Shown here in pieces: positions 1 through 7,729 of a DNA stretch of 64,000 bases (positions within the stretch are counted from its first letter, which is position 1; each line of letters opens with the position of its first letter). A program made the translations under genes and the position numbers. The stretch lies in the NCBI RefSeq assembly GCF_013184775.1, contig NZ_JAATVV010000016.1:42173-106172 (forward strand). The letters run 5' to 3'. Below the pieces are notes generated by a model. It saw only the letters and a program-made list of their open reading frames with translations, did no database searches and was not told the origin of the DNA. This DNA is from Martelella sp. HB161492. GTDB lineage: Bacteria; Pseudomonadota; Alphaproteobacteria; Rhizobiales; Rhizobiaceae.

Positions 1-534
1 GATTTCCACCCGCATGTCGACGCGCAATTTGGCATCAAGATTGGACAGCGGCTCATCGAACATCAGAAGCGGCGGGTCGATGGCCAGCGCCCGGGCAACG
101 GCGACACGCTGGCGCTGGCCGCCGGAAAGGGCAGCCGGCAAGCGGTCGGCAAAGGCTGAAAGCCCGACGCGGGCCAGCATATCGCTCACCCGCTTCTGAC
201 GTTCGGCGGCCCCCACATTTCGCTGTTTCAGCCCGAAACCGACATTTTCGGCGACGGTCAGATGTGGAAACAGCGCATAGTTCTGAAACACGATGCCGGC
301 ATCGCGCTTGTGCGGCGGCAGGCCGGTGACATCGCGCCCGGCCACTGAAATCGTGCCGCCGGTCGGCTGCAGAAAACCCGCCAAAAGGCGCAGCGTCGTG
401 GTCTTGCCGCAACCGGATGAGCCCAGCAATGACACAAGCTCGCCCTCGCCGACGGAAAGGTTCAGACCATGCAGGACCTGGGTTGCCCCGTAATGGGCGG
501 TCACATTGTTCAAGATGACGGCGTTTTCAGCCAT
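1..534 (-). CDS. ABC importer ATPase, polyamine type (partial)
   Basis: This is the nucleotide-binding subunit of an ABC importer; it hydrolyses ATP on the cytoplasmic side to drive the two permeases encoded next to it. The 178 visible residues hold a Walker A motif (GSSGCGKTT, about residues 38-46), the Q-loop ([10 protein letters not shown]), the ABC signature ([10 protein letters not shown]) and Walker B ([14 protein letters not shown]). The C-terminal regulatory domain is missing because the gene runs off the left end of the window. The ATG at 534-532 lies 8 bases after the upstream permease stop, so it is the last visible gene of a four-gene operon transcribed leftwards. The MalK/PotA-type ATPase and neighbours suggest spermidine/putrescine or a related cation as substrate, but the substrate cannot be fixed from sequence. 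Confidence 0.93.
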   Translation of the reverse strand, partial: MAENAVILNNVTAHYGATQVLHGLNLSVGEGELVSLLGSSGCGKTTTLRLLAGFLQPTGGTISVAGRDVTGLPPHKRDAGIVFQNYALFPHLTVAENVGFGLKQRNVGAAERQKRVSDMLARVGLSAFADRLPAALSGGQRQRVAVARALAIDPPLLMFDEPLSNLDAKLRVDMRVEI

Positions 535-542
535 TGGAACTC

Positions 543-1334
543 CTATTGAACGGTCTTGCTGAGACCAAGGCTGCGTTCGATCAGCACCATGACGAGAATG
601 GTAACGCCCATCAGCAGCACCGAAACGGCACTCACCGTCGGGTCGAAGAATTGCTGCACATAGGTGAAGACTTCGATCGGCAGCGTCGAGATACCCGGTC
701 CGGTCAGGAACAGCGCCACCGCCATGTCGTTCAGCGAGGTGATGAAGGCCAGCACCATGCCGGCAATCACACCGGAGCGGATATTCGGCAGGACGATGGT
801 CCAGAACGCCTTGACCGGATGCATGCCGAGGCTGACGGCCGCCTCCTGGATCGAGAAATCAAAGCCTGAGAGAGAGGCGCCGATGACCCGTACCATATAG
901 GGCAGACACAGGATGGCATGGCCGAGGATCAGTGACGGCAGGATCGGCAGCTGCAGCTGCACGATCAGGGTTTTCAGAAGCGAAAAACCGAACACGATTT
1001 CCGGGATGAAGAAAGGCAGGAAGAAGACCGAGCCATACCAGCCGGGAATCTTCATCTTGTAACGTGTCAGCGCATAGGCCGCGGCTAGCCCGGTGACCAG
1101 TGCGATCAGCGTCCCGCCGAGCGCCACTTCCATCGAGATGATGAAGGTATCGAGGAAGCCCGAATGATTGAAAACATTGGCATACCATTTCAGCGTGAAG
1201 CCCTGCGGCGGAAAGGCGAGATAGGGCGTATTGCTGATCGAGGTGCCGATGACGATGACAATCGGCCCGGCGAGAAACAGGATGACAAGCCAGCCGAACA
1301 GGCGGGAGAGCGGATGAATGGAACGTCCGGTCAA
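543..1334 (-). CDS. ABC importer permease, PotC-like
   Basis: This is one of two inner-membrane channel subunits of the importer at the left edge, 263 residues, the usual size for PotC-type permeases. It starts with a membrane segment ([19 protein letters not shown]) and has further hydrophobic stretches at regular spacing. The EAA loop that docks on the ATPase is visible as [23 protein letters not shown] near residues 162-184. It overlaps the upstream permease by 4 bases, which implies translational coupling. Family level is clear; the transported compound is inferred only from the family (polyamine, opine or sulfonate-like cation). Confidence 0.92.
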   Translation of the reverse strand: MTGRSIHPLSRLFGWLVILFLAGPIVIVIGTSISNTPYLAFPPQGFTLKWYANVFNHSGFLDTFIISMEVALGGTLIALVTGLAAAYALTRYKMKIPGWYGSVFFLPFFIPEIVFGFSLLKTLIVQLQLPILPSLILGHAILCLPYMVRVIGASLSGFDFSIQEAAVSLGMHPVKAFWTIVLPNIRSGVIAGMVLAFITSLNDMAVALFLTGPGISTLPIEVFTYVQQFFDPTVSAVSVLLMGVTILVMVLIERSLGLSKTVQ

Positions 1335-2191
1335 TGGATGGTCCTCCGTGCCGAAAGCCTGCCGGCAATGGTGCCGAGCACGACAACACAGAAGATCGCC
1401 GTGGCCATCATGATGGCGGCAATCGTGTTGGCGACACCCCAGTCAAAGGAGATCATCGCCTTCTGGTACAGCAGCGTCGCAAGCGTCATCTGCGGTTCGC
1501 CGCCCAGAAGCGTCGGAGTGACAAAGGTCGCCAGCGAGCCGGTGAAGACCAGGATCGAGCCGACCATCATGCCCGGCACGGCAAGCGGCAGCGTCACCTG
1601 GAAGAAGACGGCAACCGGCGAAGCCCCGAGCGAACCGGCAGCCAGATAAAGATCGTCCTCGATATTTTCCAGGACGCCGACCAGCGACAGGATCATCAGC
1701 GGCGTGAAGAGATAGGCAAGACCGGCAATCACCGCGCCCTGCGTGAACAGCATTTCCAGCGGCTGATCGATAATCCCGGCCTTGATCAGCAGCGAATTCA
1801 CCACACCGTTGCGGCCAAGGATCGCCATGAAGGAAAAGGACCGCACCACAACACTGGTGAGGAGCGGGAAGACGGACAGGATCAGAAGCACACGCTTCAG
1901 CCCAAGCGATGCATTGGCGATCATATAGGCGCCGCCGAAGCCTAAAATGAGCGATGTGACCGTTGATAGAAAGGCGATGCGGAAGGAACGGATCATCACC
2001 GTGCGATTATAGCTGTCAGCGAAGAAATCCCGGTAATTGGCGAAATAGCCGGCCGGGTTTGCAAAACTTTCCGCCAGCGTGCCGGCGACAGGTACCACCA
2101 GAATGAACAGAAGCACCGCGGTTGCCGGTAGAACCAGCAACCACGGGCCAAGCGCCGCCAGACGCTGCGCAAAGGAGAGACGGGCCTTCAA
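1331..2191 (-). CDS. ABC importer permease, PotB-like
   Basis: This is the second membrane subunit of the same importer, 286 residues. The first membrane helix (LAALGPWLLVLPATAVLLFILVV, roughly residues 11-33) is followed by a periplasmic segment and more helices. The EAA-like loop is AAGSLGASPVAVFFQVTLPLAVPG. The ATG lies 11 bases downstream of the stop of the binding-protein gene and the stop overlaps the next permease start, so the genes form one transcript ordered binding protein, PotB, PotC, PotA. No unusual features. Confidence 0.92.
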   Translation of the reverse strand: MKARLSFAQRLAALGPWLLVLPATAVLLFILVVPVAGTLAESFANPAGYFANYRDFFADSYNRTVMIRSFRIAFLSTVTSLILGFGGAYMIANASLGLKRVLLILSVFPLLTSVVVRSFSFMAILGRNGVVNSLLIKAGIIDQPLEMLFTQGAVIAGLAYLFTPLMILSLVGVLENIEDDLYLAAGSLGASPVAVFFQVTLPLAVPGMMVGSILVFTGSLATFVTPTLLGGEPQMTLATLLYQKAMISFDWGVANTIAAIMMATAIFCVVVLGTIAGRLSARRTIH

Positions 2192-2202
2192 TGTCGGATC
2201 CG

Positions 2203-3240
2203 TCAGTGACCGAAGACGTCGTTCCAGCGACGTTCCCAGTCATCATTGACCTTCAGAAGCTTGTCATAGGGCGTCGGCTGCAGGCTGAGGACGGCCTTTT
2301 CGCCATAGACGAGCTTGGATGACTGTTCCGGCGTCAGCTCGACCAGCTTGTTGACCGGGCCGGAGCCGCCGCCAAGCTGAACCGATGCATCCTTCTGCGC
2401 CTGCTGCGAGATTGAGAAATCGATAAAGGCCAGCGCCAGATCCTTGTGCTTGGCATTTTTCGGGATGTTGTAGGTGTTCATCATCCGGAAGTCGCCTTCG
2501 GAAAGCTCCGCCCAGCCGATATTCGGATTGGCCGCCTGGATCGCAGGAAAGGCATAGTCCTGTGCAAGACCGATATAGGCCTCGCCCGTGGACAGGAGAT
2601 TGGTGAGTTCAGAACCGGAGGAGAAGGTCTTGACGATGTTCGGCTTCAGCTCGCCCATCTTCTTGAAGGCGGTGTCGGGATCTTCAAAGGCATCGGAGCC
2701 GGCGCATTTGGCCGCCATCATCACCGTCAGCGGTCCGCCGGTGGTATTGAAGGCCGGCATGGCGATGGCATTGGCGAATTCCGGACGCCACAGATCGCAC
2801 CAGGAGGTGATCGGCTTATCGGTGCGGGTCTTGTCATAGACAATGCCATAGCGGCCGAATGTATAGGCCGGGCCGTAATCGCCCTGCGGATGCTGCGCGG
2901 ATTCGTAAAGCTCGTCGAAATTGCTCATTTTCGAGGAATCGATCTTCTCGAAGGCGCCCTGATCGATGCCGATCTGGGAGAACTTGTCGGTCAGCAGGAT
3001 GACATCGACGCCGCCACGGATGCGGGCCTTGTTGAGCCGCTCCGGCGCACCGCCGGTCTCGACCACGATCTTGACGTCATGCGCCTTCTCGAAGGGCTCG
3101 AAAATGTAGGGCTGATAGAAATCGTTCGAATAACCCCAGTTGGAAACGACAAAAGTATCCTGGGCTTCGGCCGAAAGCGCCGGCAGGGTGAGAAGCGCGG
3201 CAACGGCTGTTGCACGAGCAAGGCGGGACATTTGCGACAT
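2203..3240 (-). CDS. Periplasmic substrate-binding protein of polyamine-type importer
   Basis: This is the extracytoplasmic solute-binding protein that delivers substrate to the two permeases, 345 residues. A Sec signal peptide is visible at residues 1-26, ending at a typical A-E-A cleavage site. The mature part starts TFVVSNWGYSNDFYQPYIFEPFEKAHDVKI, which is the usual PotD/PotF-family opening. Later landmarks are GGVDVILL and the aromatic-rich GRYGIVYDKT. It is first in the operon. The ATG at 3240 is preceded by GAGGAT about 8 bases upstream; an in-frame ATG at 3231 is a possible alternative. An imperfect guess at substrate is putrescine, spermidine or a quaternary amine. Confidence 0.92.
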   Translation of the reverse strand: MSQMSRLARATAVAALLTLPALSAEAQDTFVVSNWGYSNDFYQPYIFEPFEKAHDVKIVVETGGAPERLNKARIRGGVDVILLTDKFSQIGIDQGAFEKIDSSKMSNFDELYESAQHPQGDYGPAYTFGRYGIVYDKTRTDKPITSWCDLWRPEFANAIAMPAFNTTGGPLTVMMAAKCAGSDAFEDPDTAFKKMGELKPNIVKTFSSGSELTNLLSTGEAYIGLAQDYAFPAIQAANPNIGWAELSEGDFRMMNTYNIPKNAKHKDLALAFIDFSISQQAQKDASVQLGGGSGPVNKLVELTPEQSSKLVYGEKAVLSLQPTPYDKLLKVNDDWERRWNDVFGH

Positions 3241-3603
3241 GCAGTATAATCCTCTAGATCTCGGATCGGAAAACTTTTTTCCATCTAGAGAATTTTTCGA
3301 ATTATGTCAAATTTTATGCAAGGCGATTTTTGCACAATCTGTGGGCAATCTCTGCTGGTGAATTGATCCGTTTCCGGGCTCTGCTGCAAAAATTCTGCCG
3401 CTGTCCGAAAGAGTGCTGACAATTTTCAGCGCGACTTTTGCTGAGCGATTTCAGTTGGCGCCAGGATCGCCCGGGTGCCCGCCCGTCCCTGAGGAGCACC
3501 GCAATGCTGGATCTCGAAAATCAGTCCCGAGGTGGCAAGGCGCGTCCTTTCGCCTTTCAGGCGTGACACATCCCGGCAATCTCATCCTGCAGCCATTTCG
3601 GGA
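3241..3603. promoter_or_regulatory. Intergenic region with inverted repeat upstream of polyamine-type importer
   Basis: This gene-free stretch separates the importer from the VapC gene. It is AT-rich near the importer start, as expected for its promoter. A perfect 8-base inverted repeat, CTCTAGAT at 3252-3259 and ATCTAGAG at 3283-3290, lies just upstream of the ribosome-binding site and is a candidate operator or 5' leader hairpin. The part from about 3400 to 3603 shows nothing I can identify. Confidence 0.45.
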
Positions 3604-4008
3604 TCATCGACCGGGCGTGATCAGATCGACGGTCGGAAAATAGCCTCGATAGCGACCGCCGTCGCGGGTCAGCAGTGGCAGCCTTTCAACGGCGGCCTGT
3701 GCGCCGATGAAAAAATCCGGCAGCACCCCCGCGCGTGTTCCCCCTGCCCTGCGATAGCGCGTGAAAACCCTGCCCGCCAGAAACAGAGACGGTCGCGACA
3801 GTGGAAGAAAGCGGATGCTGGCCCGATCAATGAAGGCATCAAGCGCCTCTATCTGCTGATAGCGGACGGCAAGTTCGGCATAGATCACGTCATTGATCAA
3901 AAGCGGCCCGGCAAGGCTGGCCGTTTCCAGCTGATCGATCGACCAGTCAGCCCAGACGGGATCATCGGTCACCAGATCGAGCAGCACATTGGTATCGACG
4001 AGGGTCAT
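3604..4008 (-). CDS. vapC: PIN-domain ribonuclease toxin (VapC family)
   Basis: VapC toxins are small ribonucleases that cleave tRNA or rRNA unless held by the partner antitoxin. This one has 134 residues, normal for the family. The acidic residues expected in a PIN active site are visible: D5 (in LVDTNVLLD), E45 (in YAELAV), D98 (in LPDFFIGA) and D116 (in LLTRDGGRY). The start codon overlaps the stop of the antitoxin gene as ATGA (4008-4005), the classic vapBC layout. The toxin looks intact, while the antitoxin upstream is truncated, so expression of the toxin should be checked. Confidence 0.88.
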   Translation of the reverse strand: MTLVDTNVLLDLVTDDPVWADWSIDQLETASLAGPLLINDVIYAELAVRYQQIEALDAFIDRASIRFLPLSRPSLFLAGRVFTRYRRAGGTRAGVLPDFFIGAQAAVERLPLLTRDGGRYRGYFPTVDLITPGR

Positions 4009-4187
4009 TCTTCGCCGCGCGTCAACGCCATGATCGCATCCGTATCAAGTCCGGCCCCGGCATGGCCGCGCAGCTTGCGCAGCGGGCTTTCTGCCAGACC
4101 GGTTGCTTCTGTGGTCAGCAAGATCCTGCCATCTTCGGTGCGCTTGAAATCAACCCTGCTGCCCGGCCGGCCAGAGCCTGACGCCAT
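4005..4187 (-). pseudogene. VapB/AbrB-type antitoxin, C-terminal remnant
   Basis: This 60-residue frame reads as the C-terminal part of an AbrB-fold antitoxin: from about residue 10 it has RVDFKRTEDGRILL, a strand normally preceded by the DNA-binding swapped-hairpin domain, then a helical tail likely to bind VapC. The N-terminal DNA-binding part is absent. Upstream sequence instead encodes an IS6-family transposase remnant in another frame, with the junction near 4160-4185. The in-frame ATG at 4187 lies inside the transposase remnant and has no convincing ribosome-binding site. If translated, the protein might still neutralise the toxin but not repress the promoter. Confidence 0.72.
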
Positions 4188-4430
4188 TGATCATGGCCAC
4201 GACTTCATCAAGGTGCCATTTGTCGCGGCAAAAGGGGCGGTCACATTTGATGCAGCCGGCAAATTGATGACCAAAGCGGTTCGCCCTGAGGCGGATCGTT
4301 TCACGGCTGACGATGACGCCGCGCTCAGCCAGAAGATCCGCCACAAAGGCCCATGCGGCGATGCTCATTGCAAACCGGTCAAAGGCCCATGCGGCATAAG
4401 CGATAATCTCATGCGGGAAGCCCAAATCAG
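4180..4430 (-). mobile_element. IS6-family transposase remnant
   Basis: A minus-strand reading frame (4572-4150) contains the N-terminal third of an IS6-type transposase. Visible landmarks are GFPHEIIAYAAW, DLLAERGVIVSRETIR, RFGHQFAG and DKWHLDEVV, the last including the first catalytic aspartate of the DDE triad. The rest of the DDE domain is missing: the match stops near 4180, where antitoxin sequence begins. A 16-base direct repeat (CAAAGGCCCATGCGGC at 4344-4359 and 4380-4395) inside it disrupts the expected helix spacing. I found no intact terminal repeats. This is a decayed insertion, not an active element. Confidence 0.75.
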
Positions 4431-4563
4431 CTTGGCAATGCCCCGCGACGGCCTGTGCCAACTTCAAACCGTCGCCTGATCCGGCGTCGTCAGCTTTCGG
4501 CGATCTCTCTCGACAAAATCCGGGCCGCCGCGTAAGCTTCATCAGTGTCTCGATAACCCTAGG

Positions 4564-5478
4564 GTGATACACGCCTTCAATGGACAGTCGATCGCATCCG
4601 GGCCAACCAATATGGTGAATTCATCAAGATCGCTTCCTCCGGAAGCAGACAGACGGAGCCCGCTTGGTTGCACTCCGCCCCCGGTTTCTCCTTCGCCATG
4701 CAACGCCTCTCCGCGACAATCTGCCCGGGTGGTTGGCTCCAGCACGCCGGAGAGAAACCAAACGCTAAGTTCTCTTCTGTCCGCGCACCATGCCAATGCT
4801 CAGGCCACTTCCGGACTATCGAACAGGTCGGATATGCCCGCCCCTACCAATCCACCGTGGCGCGCTAACCGCACCGTTTCCGGCGAAACACGCGAGCAAA
4901 CCGAAGCTCAATGGCGGCGCCCGAGCAGCAGTCCCGACACGGCCATCGCCGTTCAGAGTGGTGCACCGCGAGGCGCGGCAGATGATATGGCTGGACTATG
5001 GAATAGCAACCATAATTGCTATGCCTATGCGATGAAATGTATTTCTCCTCGCGGTTATGGCTGCAATGCCAGGCCGGGGAAATTTGCAGGACAACCTGTT
5101 GCGACAGGAAATTTTGCGGCGGGCGTTGTGAATGACGGCGCAGCCCAGAATATTCATATCGAGATAGTCCGTTTTGGCGGATCACCGATGCCTGTGCCCC
5201 CACGATTCACGGATGGTACATATCTTGTCGCATTGCTGGCGAATAACGTCGGCTACCATTTCCTGCGGCGCAATGAGGCAAGTGGCCTATGGTTCCACAA
5301 GAATGGAGCATCGGCTTCCCCCGAATCCTGGTTCGTTGATTTTAATACCCAAAGAACTCATCAATTGACCGATGACGTAGCAGGCAATCTCCTACAGCAG
5401 CCTGCACTACTCGGATGTGCAATGCGCTTTCAGGCTTACTTGAAGGTTCCCGATCAGGGGGTTCAGGTGACAGGGTAG
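4564..5478 (+). CDS. Unknown protein with Pro/Ser-rich N-terminus and NCYAYA-type Cys/His domain
   Basis: I do not recognise a named family. The first 110-140 residues are low-complexity, rich in Ser, Pro, Thr and Arg, and look disordered. From about residue 149 a compact domain begins: NCYAYAM, then PGKFAG, then GTYLVALLANNVGYHFLRR and GLWFHKNG. A Cys in N-C-Y-A-Y-A followed by conserved-looking His residues in GYHF and WFHKNG fits a papain-like or NlpC-like cysteine hydrolase, but this is inference. The disordered N-terminus plus hydrolase-like domain resembles secreted effectors. The GTG at 4564 lies at the edge of the IS6 remnant; ATG 4612 or 4834 are alternative starts and none has a good ribosome-binding site. 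Confidence 0.6.
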   Translation: MIHAFNGQSIASGPTNMVNSSRSLPPEADRRSPLGCTPPPVSPSPCNASPRQSARVVGSSTPERNQTLSSLLSAHHANAQATSGLSNRSDMPAPTNPPWRANRTVSGETREQTEAQWRRPSSSPDTAIAVQSGAPRGAADDMAGLWNSNHNCYAYAMKCISPRGYGCNARPGKFAGQPVATGNFAAGVVNDGAAQNIHIEIVRFGGSPMPVPPRFTDGTYLVALLANNVGYHFLRRNEASGLWFHKNGASASPESWFVDFNTQRTHQLTDDVAGNLLQQPALLGCAMRFQAYLKVPDQGVQVTG

Positions 5479-5710
5479 CTGTGGGGGCGGCATTGTTCAG
5501 GTATTTGACCTGCCGATGCACCGGTTCATCAGGGCATTTGCCTTCGGCCTTCAACGGCGCGATGGCATCTGATGTGAACGGACCCTCATTCACGGAGCCA
5601 GCACTGCCCCAGGCATTGCATTGCGGATCATCGCCGATTTCCGCGTCGGAAACCGGGCGATCCCTCAGATTTCCGACAAGAGGGATTTGCGCCGACAAAG
5701 GTGATGCAGG

Positions 5711-6391
5711 TCAGCTCTGAGCCACCGCAATACCGTGGGCGACAACGGACAGGCACGATTCGAGATAGGTCGCGCGGTCTTCTCCACCAGGCCATCCCGG
5801 CTCATGGCCCGATTTCAGGCTCGCGGCGCCGAAGACAATATCCATCAGCATCTGCGCCAGAACAGGCGCCGGAACATGTCTGATCCGGCCTTTCTGTTGC
5901 TGTCTTTCCAGCCAGCCACACAGAAGCGTGCGCGAATGCGTTGGTCCATGCTGATCAAGCACTGCGCGCAATTCCGGGAACTGCTGGCTCTCCAGATGGA
6001 GCCGCGCCATCAGGGTCGCACGCTCCTGCTCCTCGCTTCGGGTGGCATTGACCCGAAAGATGGCCATCAGCGCCTTATAGACAGGCAGGTGATCGTAGTC
6101 CCCCGGCAGCGCAATGATGGTCTCGCGATGACGCGAGACAATTGCACCGAAGAGCTCCGGCTTGGCTGGGAAAAGCCGGTAGATGGTGCTGAGAGAAACA
6201 TGTGCTGCGGCGGCCACATCCTTCATCGTCGTTTTCTTGTAACCGCAGTCGAGCACGAATTTCGACGCGACATCGGCTATTGCCGCGCGCTGGATTTCAT
6301 CGGAGGCCGGTTTCGGTCTGCCGCGTCCCCGCGCTTGCATCTGGTTCTGCCCTTGAGGATGCTGACTTTTCTTTTCCGAATTCTGATCCAT
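5711..6391 (-). CDS. TetR-family regulator of the adjacent RND pump
   Basis: This is a TetR-type repressor of 226 residues. The N-terminal DNA-binding domain runs from about residue 32 to 80 and contains the helix-turn-helix TTMKDVAAAAHVSLSTIYRLF, followed by KPELF, the usual family signature. The C-terminal part should bind a ligand and dimerise. A charged, Gln-rich leader (MDQNSEKKSQHPQGQNQMQ) precedes the domain, so translation might start further in. The gene is divergent from the efflux adaptor gene, with a palindrome between them, which fits local repression relieved by a pump substrate. Confidence 0.9.
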   Translation of the reverse strand: MDQNSEKKSQHPQGQNQMQARGRGRPKPASDEIQRAAIADVASKFVLDCGYKKTTMKDVAAAAHVSLSTIYRLFPAKPELFGAIVSRHRETIIALPGDYDHLPVYKALMAIFRVNATRSEEQERATLMARLHLESQQFPELRAVLDQHGPTHSRTLLCGWLERQQQKGRIRHVPAPVLAQMLMDIVFGAASLKSGHEPGWPGGEDRATYLESCLSVVAHGIAVAQS

Positions 6392-6434
6392 GTATCACCA
6401 CAAAAAGGCCATGAATGACTTGCCTATAGTTAGG

Positions 6435-6448
6435 GTAATTGTAATTAC
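6435..6448. promoter_or_regulatory. Palindrome, candidate TetR operator
   Basis: GTAATT-GT-AATTAC is a perfect inverted repeat in the short AT-rich gap between the divergent tetR and efflux genes. Position and symmetry fit a TetR operator controlling both promoters. Further AT-rich sequence to 6470 may hold a second half-site. Confidence 0.5.
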
Positions 6449-6526
6449 TGTAAATACTGCCTATCAATGACACGCAGCCTGAGCCTAAGGCCGGAATCTG
6501 CCGAAACCAAGGAGCTTCTAGATCTC

Positions 6527-7729
6527 ATGAAATCGGGATTTGGTTTGACGATCATGGCCTGCCTGACCTTGCTGGCGGCCTGCAGCCAGAAGGATGACCA
6601 GGCCGCTGCACCATCGGGCACCAGCACGGAGGTTGGCTATGTCACGCTTCAATCCGGTTCGGTTCCCCTGACCGTAAGCCTTCACGGGCGTGTTGTCGCC
6701 TCGGCAGTGGCTGAGGTCCGCCCGCAGGTCGACGGTATTGTCCGCCAGATCCTGTTCACCGAAGGCGGAACCGTTGCCGAAGGCGACGCGCTTTACCAGA
6801 TCGACGACCGGAAGTTCAAAGCCGCTTACGCCGCAGCCGAAGCCGCGCTGAAAAAGGCGCAGGCCGCGACGACGAGTGCCCAGACGACCTATGACCGGAA
6901 CGAGAAGCTGTCAAAGACGGAAGCGGTCAGCACGCAGACACTCGACGATGCCCGGTCCGACCTGTTGCAGGCCCAGGCTTCCGAAGCGGCAGCACAGGCT
7001 GATCTCGATACCGCCCAGATCGATCTCGACAATACGAAAATACTGGCTCCGCTTGACGGCTCGATCGGCGCGTCAGAAGTCAGCGTCGGCGCACTGATCA
7101 CGAGTGAGCAGACCGATGCCATGGCGACGATCCGCAAGGTCGATACCGTCTATGTCGATCTGGTCGACAGCAGCACCAATTTCCTCAGGATCCGGGATCG
7201 GGTTGAGGCGGGGAAGCTGGAGCAGCGACCCAATGGCCCCCTGCCGATCACCCTGACGCTGGATGACGGCAAGGCCTACGAAAAGACGGGAGAGATCTCC
7301 TTTGCCGATATGGTCGTTTCCCAGACGACCGGTACGTTCACGGTTCGCGCAAAATTCGACAACCCCGACAACGTCCTGATCCCCGGCATGTTTGTCACCG
7401 CAAGTGTCGACATGGGGCTGATCCCCGGGGCCTTTCTCGTTCCCCAGCGGGCGGTGACACGTGACGAAAGCGGCAATGCGACAGTCTATCTGGTCTCTGA
7501 TGACAACAAGGCTGAGCAGCGCACGATCACGACCAATGGCACGCAGGACAATGACTGGATCGTCGTTGATGGCCTGACGGACGGCGACAGGCTGATAGTC
7601 GACGGCTTTCAGAAATTCTCGGCAGGTGCCGCTGTTTCTCCTGTCGAGGTGACGATCGATGAGGATGGCGTCGTCGAACAGAACGGCAGCAGCGATGCCG
7701 CCGGGTCGTCCGGGGAGAATGCGCAGTGA
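6527..7729 (+). CDS. RND efflux periplasmic adaptor (MFP) lipoprotein
   Basis: This adaptor links an inner-membrane RND pump to an outer-membrane channel. From ATG 6527 it is 400 residues with a lipoprotein signal (LTLLAAC, lipidated Cys19). Next come the barrel-sandwich strand (VRPQVDGIVRQILFTEGGTV), the long alpha-hairpin rich in Ala and Gln (about residues 90-170), the returning lipoyl half (LDGSIGASEVSVGALI) and the beta-barrel. AAGGAG at 6509-6514 supports this start rather than the ATG at 6467. The stop overlaps the pump start by 3 bases. The pair resembles AcrA/MexA with AcrB/MexB. Confidence 0.93.
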   Translation: MKSGFGLTIMACLTLLAACSQKDDQAAAPSGTSTEVGYVTLQSGSVPLTVSLHGRVVASAVAEVRPQVDGIVRQILFTEGGTVAEGDALYQIDDRKFKAAYAAAEAALKKAQAATTSAQTTYDRNEKLSKTEAVSTQTLDDARSDLLQAQASEAAAQADLDTAQIDLDNTKILAPLDGSIGASEVSVGALITSEQTDAMATIRKVDTVYVDLVDSSTNFLRIRDRVEAGKLEQRPNGPLPITLTLDDGKAYEKTGEISFADMVVSQTTGTFTVRAKFDNPDNVLIPGMFVTASVDMGLIPGAFLVPQRAVTRDESGNATVYLVSDDNKAEQRTITTNGTQDNDWIVVDGLTDGDRLIVDGFQKFSAGAAVSPVEVTIDEDGVVEQNGSSDAAGSSGENAQ

